NCBI GenBank assembly: GCA_023079485.1 | Contig: CM041104.1 | Coordinates: 311,676-375,675, forward strand | Direction of reading: 5' to 3' | Source of the DNA: Archilochus colubris | Lineage: Eukaryota > Chordata > Aves > Apodiformes > Trochilidae | DNA length: 64,000 nt | In this document: in pieces, positions 47,720 to 59,383 of the stretch | How the letters are laid out: every line of letters begins with the position of its first letter | Position numbering within the stretch: position 1 is the first letter of the stretch | Notes under the pieces: model-generated | The model's input: only the letters and a program-made list of their open reading frames with translations | Databases searched by the model: none | What the model was told of the DNA's origin: nothing | Program-made: the position numbers and the translations under genes

Positions 47720-48429
47720 ACACACACCAATCACACAGCCTAATGACAGAAACACTGCTCAGCTCCTGCAGTTGTATCCTGTTAAAACATCAGTTAGAGT
47801 AATTCAGGGGGGTTGATTAAAACACATTTAAATGTCCCATCATTACCCAGCTCTCTTCTCCTCCTTTCTCCTTGCCCTCCCCCTAAGGATGTAAAACATT
47901 TTGGTGAGTTGGATTGCTTCAAACAGAAGTGATCAGCCCATTACCCTGCACCACAGAGTCGTGGCACACTTTGGTGCTGTGAATCCACCCCCCCTGGCAG
48001 CATCCATGAGGTTTAGTTGGTGCTCAGAGGGCAGGAGGAGATGTGAGAGTCCCTGTGGTGGCTGAAGGGGTTTTGGGGAAGCTGAGGGAGAGGCTGCCCC
48101 ATGCTCTGAGCATCCCCCTGGGCTCCTGCCCTAATGTGCTGGGAAGGTGCAGGATGGGTGCTTACAGCATGAAATCTGAGCAACAGGAGCTACATTTGTA
48201 CTGCAGGGCTTTTAAACACCAGGGAGTCTGTTCCTGGGCAACTGTATTGGACTGGAGCAAAAGACCCCTGGAGCTCAGTGCCTGCCTTTGCAGGAGAGAA
48301 GGAACAAACAGAATGAAACCTCCTTTGCTCACTATCCCAAGAGCCAACAACGTGCTGCTCCTGCACTCCCTGAGCCAGAGATTTGGGGTTTTGGTGAATT
48401 TAAAGGCCCTCAATGAACTATTCTTCCAG

Positions 48430-48532
48430 CTGTTTTTTGTTTGTTTGCTTGCTTGTTTGTTTTGGGTATTTTGGGGTTGGGTTTTTGTGTGTGTGGTATT
48501 TGGTTTTTGTGTGGTTTTTGTTTTCTGGCACT
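48430..48532. repeat. T/G-rich low-complexity tract
   Basis: GTTTGTTTGCTTGCTTG followed by mixed T-runs and GTGTGTGT. Composition is the same as the tracts at 47.6 and 50.9-51.4 kb. Confidence 0.92.
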
Positions 48533-48599
48533 AGAATAGACCACACAGTAATTTTCCACCTACTGTCTTTAAGCCACATTCCACCTTCTGTGCTTCTCC

Positions 48600-49130
48600 C
48601 CTGCTCTTCTTTTTCCCCATCTTGAAAGCCCCAAATCTGTTTAGCTGTTTCTCATTTGGAAGCCATTTCATGCTTTTAATGACTTTTGCTACTTTCCCCT
48701 GGACTTTTTTTCATTTCCACTTCATTCTTTTCAGAACAGAAACACCACCCTGTGCCTGGCTTTCCAGCTGCAGGCAAAGCCATGAGTCTATGCAGTGGCA
48801 TAAAGCACACAAATAGATGTCCTCCACGTTGTTCTCTAATAATTCCTAGTGCTTCATTTCGGTTTTGTTTTTGTTTTTGACCATTTTCACAGAGCAATCT
48901 GGTATAGCCCCCAGATCCCCACCCTGCCTGCTCAGAGCCTAATGTTAAAACCACAGAATTGCTCATTGGCCCACGTGCACCACTTTATATTTATCTGTGT
49001 TAGATTTAATCCAGCATTGGGTTGCCTGGCCACCCATTCTCTCAGGTTTTTTCTGCAATTCCTGGCAGACAGCTCCTTTCTTTTCCTGCTCTGAGTAACT
49101 TTGGTGTCACCAGCAGAGGCAGGGAAAGCA
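48600..49130 (-). mobile_element. Ancient CR1/L3-like LINE copy
   Basis: A heavily diverged minus-strand LINE fragment. The reading order fits old amniote CR1-type elements: CTGTTTCTCATTTGGAAGCC, then CACTTTATATTTATCTGTGT, then TTAGATTTAATCCAGCATTG, then CTGCAATTCCTGGCAGACAG, then GAGTAACTTTGGTGTCACCA. It is much older than the bird-specific CR1 copies elsewhere in the window. Confidence 0.7.
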
Positions 49131-49407
49131 CCAGAAGCACCTGGAGGCAGATGTGCAAGAGCACATCTGTAAATCCTTACACACCCCAAACCAGAGCTGC
49201 TCAGCATCCCTGCCTCTGGTCCTGCCAGCACAGGGCTCAGCAGCTTCATTTCTGCCTGCTGTATTCACCAGGGTTGGGATGGTGGAAGAATCCCTGGGAC
49301 ATTCTGCAAACAACTGAGAATAGAGAGGAAGGGCTGGAGTGCCAGAGCCTTCCTGGCCCTGGTTACTGCTGACATTTCCATGTCCCCAGACAGAGGGGAC
49401 ATCAGGT

Positions 49408-49600
49408 GCTGTTCCTGCTGGAGGGAAAGCCAGTGCTGGAAACTCATCTTTAGCACTGATTTGAGGATGTTTTCTGTGTCCTTGGGCTGGTGTCCAAGGA
49501 AGCTGGGAGGTGGAAGTGGTTGTGCTGGGTTGTTTTCTGAAGGCAGCCACCTGTGCTGCCCTACCTGCACCAGGCTGCAAAATGGAGTTTCTTCTAAAAA
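49408..49600. repeat. Unrecognised dispersed repeat, copy B
   Basis: Partner of 46320-46530 in the same orientation. Shares GCTGGGAGGTGGAAGTGGTT and TGGAGTTTCTTCTAAA. Copy B has an extra CACCTGTGCTGCC near its right end. It starts about 280 bases after the ancient LINE fragment. Confidence 0.8.
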
Positions 49601-50421
49601 CTTGAAGGAAAACCTCATTACATTAAATGCAGTTCCTGAATACGTGAATCCAGTTGTATTTGACAGGTTTTGACAGATCCCAATCCCTCCCCCATGTGGA
49701 ACACTCGTTAGAAGCCCTGATTATTCAGTAACTTTAATTCTGTTTGTACATTGCCACTGCTCTCCTGGGATGTGCATTCTGAGGACATGGGAATTTTATG
49801 ATAAAACCCAAGAAATCTCCCCAGAAGTAACAGTCTGGGCATTCCAGCAGTGCAGTGGGCAGCAGTAGCACTAAATGAACCCCTCTTTTCACTGCTGTGC
49901 AGTGCAGGAACCAACAGGCATTTCTGCACCAGCCCACAAATAACCCTGAGCAATGGCTGGGTGGGAGAACAGGGGCATGGACAGGCAGAATAACAAGGTT
50001 TTCCCACTTCAGCCCTGTTTCACATTGCAAAGCAAAGGCACAAGCCTTGCCTCATACAGGTGGTAGGACAAAACCCCCAAAGATTCTCTTTCCCCACATG
50101 TAAAGGGCAGTCAGGTGTCCTGCTGATGTCCTGGGGGTGTTTCTCTCTGCTCAGGTTGTCCATCACCTGCACAGGGTGGGCTCAGAGCACTTACAGGATA
50201 AAAGAATGGAGCTGGAAGGGTTGAAAGATCAGGCAGTCAAGTGGCCAGGGCCTGGGGAAACAACAGTGAAGCAAAACCTCAGCCAGGCAGCCCTGCACTC
50301 CCAAAGGACTCCAAGGACTGTGGCAAAAACCTCAGTGTGGGGAGGAACAACCTGCAGTAGTTACTGGAGCTGATGGGGACCTTCTGGGCATGTTCCTGTG
50401 TGGTAGCCCCCCTGGCTTACA
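49601..50421. other. No gene recognised
   Basis: No conserved exon. The frame at 50137-50373 has helical-looking sequence but no recognisable family. Confidence 0.45.
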
Positions 50422-50760
50422 CAGAACCCCAGGTTTGGGTTGGAAGGGACTTTAAAACTCCCCCAGTGCCACCCCTGCCATGCTCAGGGTCACCTTCCAC
50501 CAGCCCAGGGTGCTCCAAGCCCCATCCAACCTGGGCTGGAACAGGGATGGGGCATCAACCACCTCTCCAAGCAACCAATTCCAGTGTCTTCATCACTGCC
50601 CTCACAGTGATTTCTTTTTTTCCTAGTACCTAGCCTAAATTTCCCCTCTTTCAGTTTACAGCCATTGCCCCTTGTCCTCTCACTGTCCTCATCCCAGCTT
50701 TCCTGTAGGGCCCCATCAGGGACTGGGGGCTTTGAGCTCCATGCTCCCAGGGAAGGGAAA
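50422..50760 (-). mobile_element. CR1 LINE 3' portion
   Basis: Opens with GAACCCCAGGTTTGGGTTGG and AAGGGACTTTAAAACTCCCC, then GGGTGCTCCAAGCCCCATCC, AACTGATTT-like TGATTTCTTTTTTTCCTAGT, and GCCATTGCCCCTTGTCCTCT, in the standard minus-strand CR1 order. The octamer tail is lost. The 5' limit is approximate. Confidence 0.88.
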
Positions 50761-50936
50761 ACCAGGGGAAAAGAGACAATTTGCCCTCCTCCCAGGAGCA
50801 TCCTTCAGGGCACTGACCATGTCCCCCACTTCCTGCTGGCTGTGACTTTGGCACTGGTGTCCTCTGCTCCTGGGGGGAGCTGCAGACCTCCCCAGCATCT
50901 GCAAACACTTTGAAGGGCAGAGCTTTACCCGAGGCT

Positions 50937-51429
50937 GTGGGTTTGGTGGGGTTTTGTGGGTTTTAGTGTTTGGGTTTTGTTTTGTTGTTGTTGTTGGGGG
51001 TTTTGTTTGGGTTTTTCTTTGGTTTTTTGTTTTGTTTTTTTGTTTTGTTATGGAGAGCTTTTTTTGGTTTTTGGTTTTCATTTGGTTTTTGTTTTGGGGG
51101 TTTCTTGTTTTTTGAGTGTTTTTGTTTTGCTGGGTTTTTTAGGGGAGTTTGGATTTTTTGAGGTTTTTTGTTGTTTTTTGGAGGGTTTTTGTTTGTTTTG
51201 GGTTTGGGGGTTTTTTGTGGGGTTTTTTTTGGTTTTGAGGGCTTTGGGGGGTTGTTTTGTATTTTGTTTTGGTTTTTTTGTGTGTTTTGGAAGTTTTCTG
51301 TTTTTTGTTTGGGGGTTTCTGGTTTTTGGGTTTTTTGTGCCTTTTTTGTTTTGTTTATGTTTTTGTGGGGCTTTTCTCTGTGTGTGTGGTTTTGGGTTGG
51401 GGGGCACTGTGTTTTGTTTTGTTTTTTCT
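50937..51429. repeat. Long T/G-rich low-complexity tract
   Basis: Nearly 500 bases made almost only of T and G on the + strand, with irregular G(2-5) and T(2-9) runs and no fixed unit. A and C are rare. It ends where the TG...CA element begins. The TTTTCT target duplication of that element lies at its right edge. All long frames here are composition artefacts. Confidence 0.95.
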
Positions 51430-51636
51430 TGTAGAGACACAAGATAAACCAGGTGCCTCGAGTTGCCAAAGAGTGGGTGTGAGTCCACCTGTGCCTGGCT
51501 AGGACAGGCCCCCTATTACCAGGGAGCCAATAAAGGTGGGACACACACCCACAGAGAGAGCTCACTCTGGTGTGAGGCAATGGAGAGGTCAGCAGCTCAA
51601 GGAGCTTCAGGAGCAAGAAAGGCTCCTCCTGCTACA
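51430..51636 (+). mobile_element. Short TG...CA element (LTR-like) with 6-bp target duplication
   Basis: A 207-base unit with TGTAGAGACAC and CCTGCTACA ends, flanked by TTTTCT on both sides (51424-51429 and 51637-51642). CCAATAAAGG lies at about position 107 of the unit and could act as a TATA-like or polyadenylation-like signal. About 93% identical to the inverted copy at 30257-30463 and related to the foldback element at 46.9 kb. TG...CA ends with a 6-bp duplication resemble class II retroviral solo LTRs, although the length is very short for one. Confidence 0.88.
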
Positions 51637-51642
51637 TTTTCT

Positions 51643-54174
51643 TCCTCTCCCCTTTTGCCAGCAGCACCAGGGGTTGCAGTTCAAATCCTTACTTCAATCC
51701 CTGATTTCAGCCATCCCCTCCTGCCCTCAGCCCGCCCAGCTCTGAGCATTCTTGCCAGGAGATGCTGGGGATGCTTTTCCCAGCCCCTGGCTGGGGGTCA
51801 GGATCTGCCCTGAGAAGCAGGAGTGGTGGGAAGAGGCTGCGTTTGCACTTCATTATTCTGGAGATATTTAATTCCAGTGGTTTTAGGGTGGGATTAAAGA
51901 TGAGGACGTGGCTGCTGTGGCCAGTTTCAGAGCTGACTTTTCCCCCCCAGCCTGTTTAGCAGGGGCTCTGTGCAATCCTTGCTGTGCTGGTTCAGAAGAC
52001 CCCAGTTTTTGTCTCCTCTGGCAGGGATTATTCCCTCTCCCTGGCTGGGTGAGGACCATGGGACCAAGGGGATGATGGAGAGAGCACTGAGAGCAGCTCC
52101 AAGGCAGAGATGTCAGGCTGGGGGTTCTCTCAGTCTTGGGATCCTCCAGACTATGAATTTTCTCACAGCAGGAGCTACTGTTCCTGACATAGTTATCCAG
52201 CTCAGTGTTACCTTGAGATACAGCTTTTGACAGATAACCTTCTTGAATTAAACATACAAATGTGCTGAGCTGAGGAGGAAGATGTGAGCACTAATGGGGC
52301 TGGGGATGATGGAGGAACCTTCCTGTCACCTCCTCCTGAGCTGCTCAACTTGCTCCTTTATTAGGAAAAGAAACATGATCAGAGGGAGAATGGGGAGAGA
52401 GGTTTGGTGTCTTTCTTACTTGTGTTGCATCAAACCTGTCCTACAAATCTAAATGATTGGGAGCAGGGAAAGTCTTCAGTATTTGTCCACGTGGTACCTG
52501 GTTAGGCCTGAAATTTGATCAGGGGCTGTGCTGTTGTGTCAGTTATGGAATTAAGTAAAAATAAAAAAAAAAACAACACAAAAAGTGCTTTGCAATGTGG
52601 CAGCTTTCCCCCCAGATGCTGGAGAGGTCTGCAGGGAGCAGACCAGAGCTCTGCAGCTCTGGAAATCAGGGTGATGGGGGCAGAACAAACTGTGTTTAAC
52701 TTCTGATGCAAGTTTACAAGCTCCCCATGGGAAGCTGTTGATCCCTGTTCATCAAACATAGAGGTCATAAAACCTTCTGGCCTTTGCCTGAGATTGCTCA
52801 GAGGGAACTGAAGGACTCAGTGAGTGTCCTGGTTGCTGCATCCCATCCCCCTGTTCCTCCTGACCGAACCCCCCCTCCAAAGGTCCAGGCCAGAGGACTC
52901 CATGGAGGGAGCATTTTTCCTTGCTGATAAGCAATTGTTTGTTGAAGGCTGAACAAAACCTTTCCTCCGTTCCAGCTTCTAAGATATATTTAAATTAGAA
53001 AAATAATTTTAAAATTTATTTTCCAGTTATCCTAAAAATCCATCAGTTCACACAATTTCCACCTCATTTTGCTACCCATTACCCCTACCCCACAGGAAGG
53101 ATGATTCTCAGCTCATCTTTTCCTCTTTGCTTCTCCCTGCCTCCAAGTTCCTCCCATTTCTCTTCTCTCCATCCCATTTGAATTCCCTCACTGATGAAAA
53201 CACTTTGTCTGCTTCCACCCCTTCCTCCCCCAGATGAAAAGCCCCGTTCCCTGACACACTGCAGTTATTCATAGTTCTTGCTGCTGCTTTTCCTAGGAGG
53301 AGTCAATTTGAAGGATGACTTAGTCCAGTGCTCCAGCAGCTCCTTGCCTGTCTGGCAGACACCCAGGCAGCAGCTTCAGCTGACACCAACCCACTGCCTG
53401 TCTATAATTAAGCTGGAGCTTTATGATTCAGTGTCCAGGCTTTGTTTTTTTCCCAGTGAACTCTGAGGAGCTCTCCAGAGGAAGTTTTTTTTTTTTCTGT
53501 TTGCTCCATTGCTGTTAATATATATTCCTCCTGAATTCTCTCCTCCCCTGCCTCCTCCCCACCCCCTCCCCTGAATGCCAAGAGCACTGTTTTGAAAAAT
53601 GGATAATCTATATGGAGAATTTTAAAGCCAGGTTCTGGTTTTTAGAGTCAAAGATAAAACCCAAGCAGCAGGAAGGGAGAAAGTGAAAAGAAAAAGGAGT
53701 TTCTTTTCCTTCTTACACTTTTTTCTCAAGATTTCAGTGTTTAGTGAGTCAAGTGTTCAGAAGGAGGGAGGGAAGCAACTCTTAAAACAGGGGAAGAAGC
53801 AGGAGATGGAGCCTGGACCACTGCCTCATAGAGCTGCAGAAATGAGGGGCTGGGAGAGCAAGGGCTGTCTGGGGAGTCTGGAAAAATCTGATTGTGTCCA
53901 GATCCCTCAGGAAGGTGCTTTTGCAGAGCTCACCCTGTCCCTCATCCCCCAGGCAGCTCTTGGCAGGAGGGATTCCCCTGCCTGGCCCTCCACGGGGCTG
54001 CTTCACCTCTGCCCTTCATCTCCTACGGCTCTGGAACAATTTTCCAGCTGAGCTCTGGGTCTCATGGGGACTCTCCTATTCTTGGATCACCATACCAAAT
54101 CCAGCCACTTTTCATGTCATTTCTCAGAGTGATGAAGACACCCCTGCAGGGCCAAGATACCCCTCGGGTCTCTT
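51643..54174. other. No gene recognised
   Basis: About 2.5 kb without a conserved exon or clear repeat. Pyrimidine-rich at 53,050-53,240 and 53,510-53,580, with an A-rich run near 52556-52580. Confidence 0.5.
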
Positions 54175-54395
54175 ATAGAATCATCAAGATTAGAAAAGCC
54201 CTCTAAGATCATCAATTCCAACCATTGGCCCTACAGCCTCTCCCCACTAACCCATCCCCTGCAGCACCTCCTCTGCCCTTCTTTTCAACACCTTCAGGGA
54301 TGCTGCCCCCACCATCTCCCTGGGCAGCCTGTTGCAATTTAACCACACTTTCTGTGAAGAAATTTTTCCTAATATCCAGACTGCCCTTCCAGCTC
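54175..54395 (-). mobile_element. CR1 LINE 3' portion
   Basis: ATAGAATCATCAAGATTAGA and GATCATCAATTCCAACCATT, then AACACCTTCAGGGATGCTGC, then CCTGGGCAGCCTGTTGCAAT and GAAATTTTTCCTAATATCCA. Minus-strand CR1 truncated after this block. Confidence 0.92.
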
Positions 54396-57300
54396 CCTAC
54401 CTCCATCCAAATCCCTGATGCCCAAGGGCTGCTGCCATATGGTTTTATTGTGCCTTTCCATACCATGCACAGGCTTAAAATTCACTTCAGAGGAAAAGGA
54501 ATATGTAACAGTAAATATTCAAGGATGCCTTGAAACAGCATTGGTAATTTCAGGGAGAAAAAAGGCAGGAATAAAATAGAAATAATCGAAAAATGTAATT
54601 TGGGAATTTCCCAGGTGAAATGCTCTGGAAACAGCATTAAGCAGTATATAGGTGTAAAAAGGTGTTAAAAGACTAAATGGAACCCAAGAAATAGATCAGA
54701 TCAAACTGAAAGTTTTTCTTACTCTAACCCTGAGAGAGAGGTTGGTTTGAGGAGACAGAAGCATTGGAGAGGTGTTCAGTTTCCCCCTTTATTCATCACA
54801 GAAAAAGTCCATTATCTGCCCATACACTGAGGTACAGGTTGGGGGGGTGCAGCAATGCCCCTCAGTTTGCTGTAAGAATATTGGAAACTGAGAAAATGAA
54901 GAACCTCAGTGATGCTGCATGGTGCTGTGTCCCCTCTGAAGCCCCAGGCAGTGCCCAGCCCCTGCAGACGTGTGGAACCAGCACCTCCTGTGTGACAGTC
55001 CTGTGGTTACAGGTCCTCCCTGGGATGCAGACAGGAGGCTTTGCCACCCTGGGGTTTGGTTCAGCCTAGACCACAACCAGCAAGGAAAGAAGTTTTCAGT
55101 TCTGCCTGTGCACCCAGCAATCTTTTGCATACCTTGAGTAATTCAGTTTCAGGCTCATCAGAAAACCCCACAAACCAAGTTCCAAGTGCTTCTCATTTTC
55201 AGTCCCCATTTCTCTGCTCATTAATGATGGTTCCCATAATTGCAGAGGCTGGGAATAGGAGCTGGTTGTGTTTCTGCTAGAATCCATGAGTGGCCCTTCA
55301 GGAAAGACAAGGAAAAGAATTGGGGGGAAATAATCTTTGCAATTCATCCCTCAGGGTGGGTTAGGAGACTGGGTGGTGGGTGAGCAGTGCTGGCACAGGA
55401 GAGGTGAGGCTGGAGGGAGGGGAAGGAGGGAAGGATGGATAAATGCAGCACAGCAACTGCAATTAAAAATCCTCTTGGGAAATTTAGGGCACTCCCCAAC
55501 CATTGCTGTGCAACCTGGAACAATTAACAGGAGCTGCTCAGACTGATTGGACACTGCCAGGGAGCTTGGGAGCAAATCCCTGGTGTGGCTCACAAATTGT
55601 TAAAAGGTTGTAGCTAACAGGATCCTGGCTGGGTTGAAAGGCAAGAGACTTGTGTGTTCCATACACGAGCTCAACCAAGGGCTTGGAAGAGAAGCAGCAA
55701 TTGTGTTGGGTGTCCTGCAAACAAGCACAAGGGACCAAGCTAAGTAGGAGCAGTGGGTTCTGAAAGGGAGGGAGAAAAGGCTTAGCTGTTGACATTTCCT
55801 CCAGGCAGTTCCTATTTAGGAAGGCTGGGGAGCTGAAATTCAGGAGAGAAATCGACATAGGTGGCAGCAGAGTTTGCTTGGGAGCCTCAGAAATCCCACT
55901 GCTCCCAGCAACGTGGAGGGGAGGGAGCCATGGGATGACCTGCCCTCATCTTCAGCTGCCCATGCCATCCCTCTGCCACGGGGATGCTGCTCCTTGGCCA
56001 CACACCTGAGTCCAAGAAGGGCAGATAACACCTGGAGAACAGTTTTTCATTGGGTTTCTGTTGTATTTTGGGCTGGGAACACTGGAGAAGGAAATGGCTG
56101 CATGTGGAATGGCCAAGAGCCTCCCTCTGCTTGTGGTGTTTGTTTGCTGCTTTTCTTACTCTTTCTCCCAAGAAAAAATATGTGCCAGACAAAATGAAAC
56201 ATTTTGCCTTTTCAGGCAATTTTTTTTTCTTTCAAATGGAAGAGGCTTGGGTTTTTTTGTTTCTCTTTTGTTTGCTTTTGGTCTTAGTGGCTATTTCTTA
56301 AATACACATAAGGGAGTGTGCAAGCCATCAAGGGAGGCTGTCAGGATGTGAGATGTGGTCCCTGAGAGGTTCCTGGCTGAGGATGGGGAGTGGGAGAGTC
56401 CAGGTGGCCACACCAGGGATGGGCACCAGGCTCCAGCAGCCCCTGGCTCTGCTCGGGGGTGCAGGTTTCAGCTCCCCCTTTCTGGTGTGGGATGCTGTCT
56501 GGTGCTGGGGCACTTCATGCCCATCCATACCAGGGTGCAGAACCCAGTGGGTGCATCCTGGTGTCCTTTGCTTTGCCACACAGCTTGGGCATCTCCTGGG
56601 CTGGAGGCACAGGACTCATAGGAGATGTCTGCCTCCTAAGGGATTTTCCAGTGGAGACATCAACCAGTAATTAGCATCTGACTCAGAATTCACTTCCAGG
56701 AAGAATAATAGACCCCCAAAAAATGAAGACACAAGTTCCTTCAGTCAGATCTCCCACAGGGTTGTGAAACCCAACATTCACCTAAGCCCTTGCTTCCAGA
56801 GACTGTTCCCAGCTGGAGAACATGAGGCCTCACCTTGACCAGGAAGAATGAGAGCCAGGCTTGGAGAACCTTTACTGTTCCTGGAATTGAGTTGACTAAA
56901 TCCTTGGCTTCCACAAGCCATTCCTGGCCAAGCTATGACTTTCTCCTCAGACAGGCAAAGGCTGACTGAAGGTTAATCACTTGTAGCCCCATGGTTTGTC
57001 TGGGTTCTTGGGGGTGATTTAGCAGCTTGATGTTGGCTCTGCAGTTCATGACACAGACATATTTTCCATTCAGGATTTCCATCACATAGGTTTTCTCAGC
57101 AGCTCCCGCCAGGGCAAGACTGAAGGAAATTCCCCTTTCCAGCTTGGATTGGTTATTGCAGCCAGAGCTTGTATGGACCTACTGGAATCCAAAATAAAAG
57201 CCCAATAATAAAATAATTTGATGGGAGAAATTCATATGAATCTATCTGGCCCACAAAAGAAGCTACAACAAAAATTCTGATCTCTTATAGGCTTTGTTAT

Positions 57301-57640
57301 CTGCAAAGTCTGAGCTGGAAGCTGAGGCTCACACAGACCTCAGCTGCAGGGCTCATGGTGTCTTGGGTGATTTCCATTAGCCACCCACCCTGCCTTGAAA
57401 TGGCAACACCAGGGACACTTGTGACATTTGGACATCACCTCGTGCCCACAGCCCCCACTGGTGAGTGTCCTGGGGCTCTGAAGCCAGGGCAGGGAGAAGA
57501 GTGGGTGGAGAGGAAGGACTTGGGGTTCAGCTTCTGACAGGAGAAGCTCCATGTTCATTATGCAAAATGACTGAGAGCCTGAAATGATCCTAAATTTCAT
57601 TATGATGCCTCCAGGGAATGCAGCCTTTTCTTTTTTTTTT
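54396..57640. other. No gene recognised
   Basis: No conserved exon. Several frames of 80-110 codons occur on both strands, but none has a domain signature. A poly-T run lies near 56220-56229. Confidence 0.5.
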
Positions 57641-57682
57641 TTTTTTGTTGGTTGGTTGGTTGGGTTTTTTTGTTTTTTTTCA
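57641..57682. repeat. T/G-rich low-complexity tract
   Basis: GTTGGTTGGTTGG flanked by T-runs, the same composition as the longer tracts at 47.6-51.4 kb. Confidence 0.9.
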
Positions 57683-57914
57683 TGCCCTTTGAAAAAAATA
57701 GAGGTTTTCACTGCAGCCTCCAGGAACCTCAATTTTTCACCCATCCTAATAACCATAAAACAGAGACAGGCAAGTAATAAAATGTCAAAATCAATGTGTT
57801 TTAAAATCTGAGAGGATTCTCAAATGTCACTGAAATGTGGAATTAAAAAAGGGAGCTGGGACAATCAGTCCTGAGCTGTTACTTTATGGTTTGGTGCTTG
57901 GGCAGCTGTAGAGT

Positions 57915-57978
57915 TATAGAATCAGAGAATGGTTTGGGTTGGAAGGCACCTTTAAAGGTCATCCAGTCCAACCCCATC
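57915..57978 (-). mobile_element. CR1 LINE 3'-end fragment
   Basis: TATAGAATCAGAGAATGGTT then TGGGTTGGAAGGCACCTTTA and AAGGTCATCCAGTCCAACCC. Only about 64 bases, but well preserved. Confidence 0.92.
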
Positions 57979-58559
57979 TTAGCCATCTTTCCATGGCTCT
58001 TCTCATCTGGCCAGGCTTTGTGGGACCTCTTGAAAATGGTGACAGAGGTGGGAGAGGAGGTTCCCTGGTGCTAAAGGAGCAGCCTCATTTCTGGGGGACA
58101 TGAGATGAAGTGAAGCTTCATTTCCTCTGCTCTCCCCATCCCAGTTTAACCCAGTCTCCACCAGCATTCCTGATGGACATGGGTACTGTGTGAGCACCTT
58201 GTCCCCCTGTCCTGTGGGCTTTCTCATGAGCTCAGGAGCTGGGTTGGCCCAGGCACATGTGACTGTCCTAATAACTCTGATGCATCCAGGTTTTTAATGC
58301 AGTGTGTCAGCAGAGAGCTGCACATCATGTACAAGTTAGCACAGAAGGTTCTGGTCTTCTCTCCTCCCCCTTCTCCCATCAAAATCATATCTAAAACTGC
58401 CCATCATGGTGACAACTGGAGCATAAATGGGGAATGGTTTGCTCATCTGGTAAAACTGCTTCCTACTTTAAAAAAGGAAAAAAATCCTCTCATGACAAGG
58501 CAGGATGAGAAGTCAAGATCTCTGTCTCCTTTTTTTCCTTCCTTTTTTCCCCAGCAGGT
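57979..58559. other. No gene recognised
   Basis: No conserved exon or repeat identified. Confidence 0.5.
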
Positions 58560-58633
58560 GTGGGGTTTTTTGGTTGGTTGGTTGTTTTTTGGTTTTGGGG
58601 TTTTTTTTTCAATGTTTTGTTTGGTTTTTTATA
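58560..58633. repeat. T/G-rich low-complexity tract
   Basis: Mixed T-runs and GGTTGGTTGG on the + strand. Confidence 0.92.
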
Positions 58634-59383
58634 CTTGCACTTTTGCACAGCACAGTTATGGGCTACCATATGTCCCATATTCACAAACTCCAGATGACTC
58701 TATTTGACTTTCCTTCCTCTTCCTTGGCCTGCTGGTTAGTCCAAGATTAATCATGTCTCAAAACTAAAACCTTTCTCAACTTGGAGACCAAAAAAAAAAA
58801 GCCCGAAGATCAAATTGAAGATTTTGACAATGCCTACGTTTTTCTCTAATGATATTTTTCCTGGTTTTTGAAGCCTATCAAGACTCATCTGTGACAGCAA
58901 GCCAGGGGAGTGATGTTGGCAGAACCCTGGCTGGCTTAGTGATGGAGGTGAGGGTGCCAGGGGCTCCTTCTCTGGTGCTGGAGGGAACAGAACCACGGGG
59001 CTGTGCAGAGATTCATGCAGCAGCCTCAGCCCTACACATTGCCCATTGGTGGAGAAGTGTCCAGGGTGACCCTTCTGCCCAGCCAGGAGGTTTGGACTGG
59101 ACCTGCTTGCTTTCCAAACTCCTCTCAGAGAGGAGGGAAGCTGGATCCAATCCCAGCCCCTGACTCTAAAGAACAGTTTGGACCCTTGGTTCTGTTGGTT
59201 TATTGCAGCTCAAGGTGGCGGTCACTGGAGAGGGACCCCACCTGTGCTTTTTATCATCTCGGTCTGACCATGCACTTGTTCACACGTGCATCCAGGTAGC
59301 TCCCAGGATGATGACATCTTCCAGTTCTGCTTGGTTCTGCCCTCCTCTCTCCAAGGGTCCCTGTTCACCAGCAGCCATTACTT
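58634..59383. other. No gene recognised
   Basis: No conserved exon. Contains an A-run near 58790-58800. Confidence 0.5.

Noticed and set aside
47541..47816. Lys/Gln/Asn-rich and Phe/Val-rich frames
   Set aside because: Composition artefact of a T/G-rich low-complexity tract.
50956..51616. Long frames rich in Phe/Gly/Val (+) or Lys/Asn/Pro/Thr (minus)
   Set aside because: They result from the T/G-only composition, which excludes stop codons by chance in several frames. No protein signal is present.
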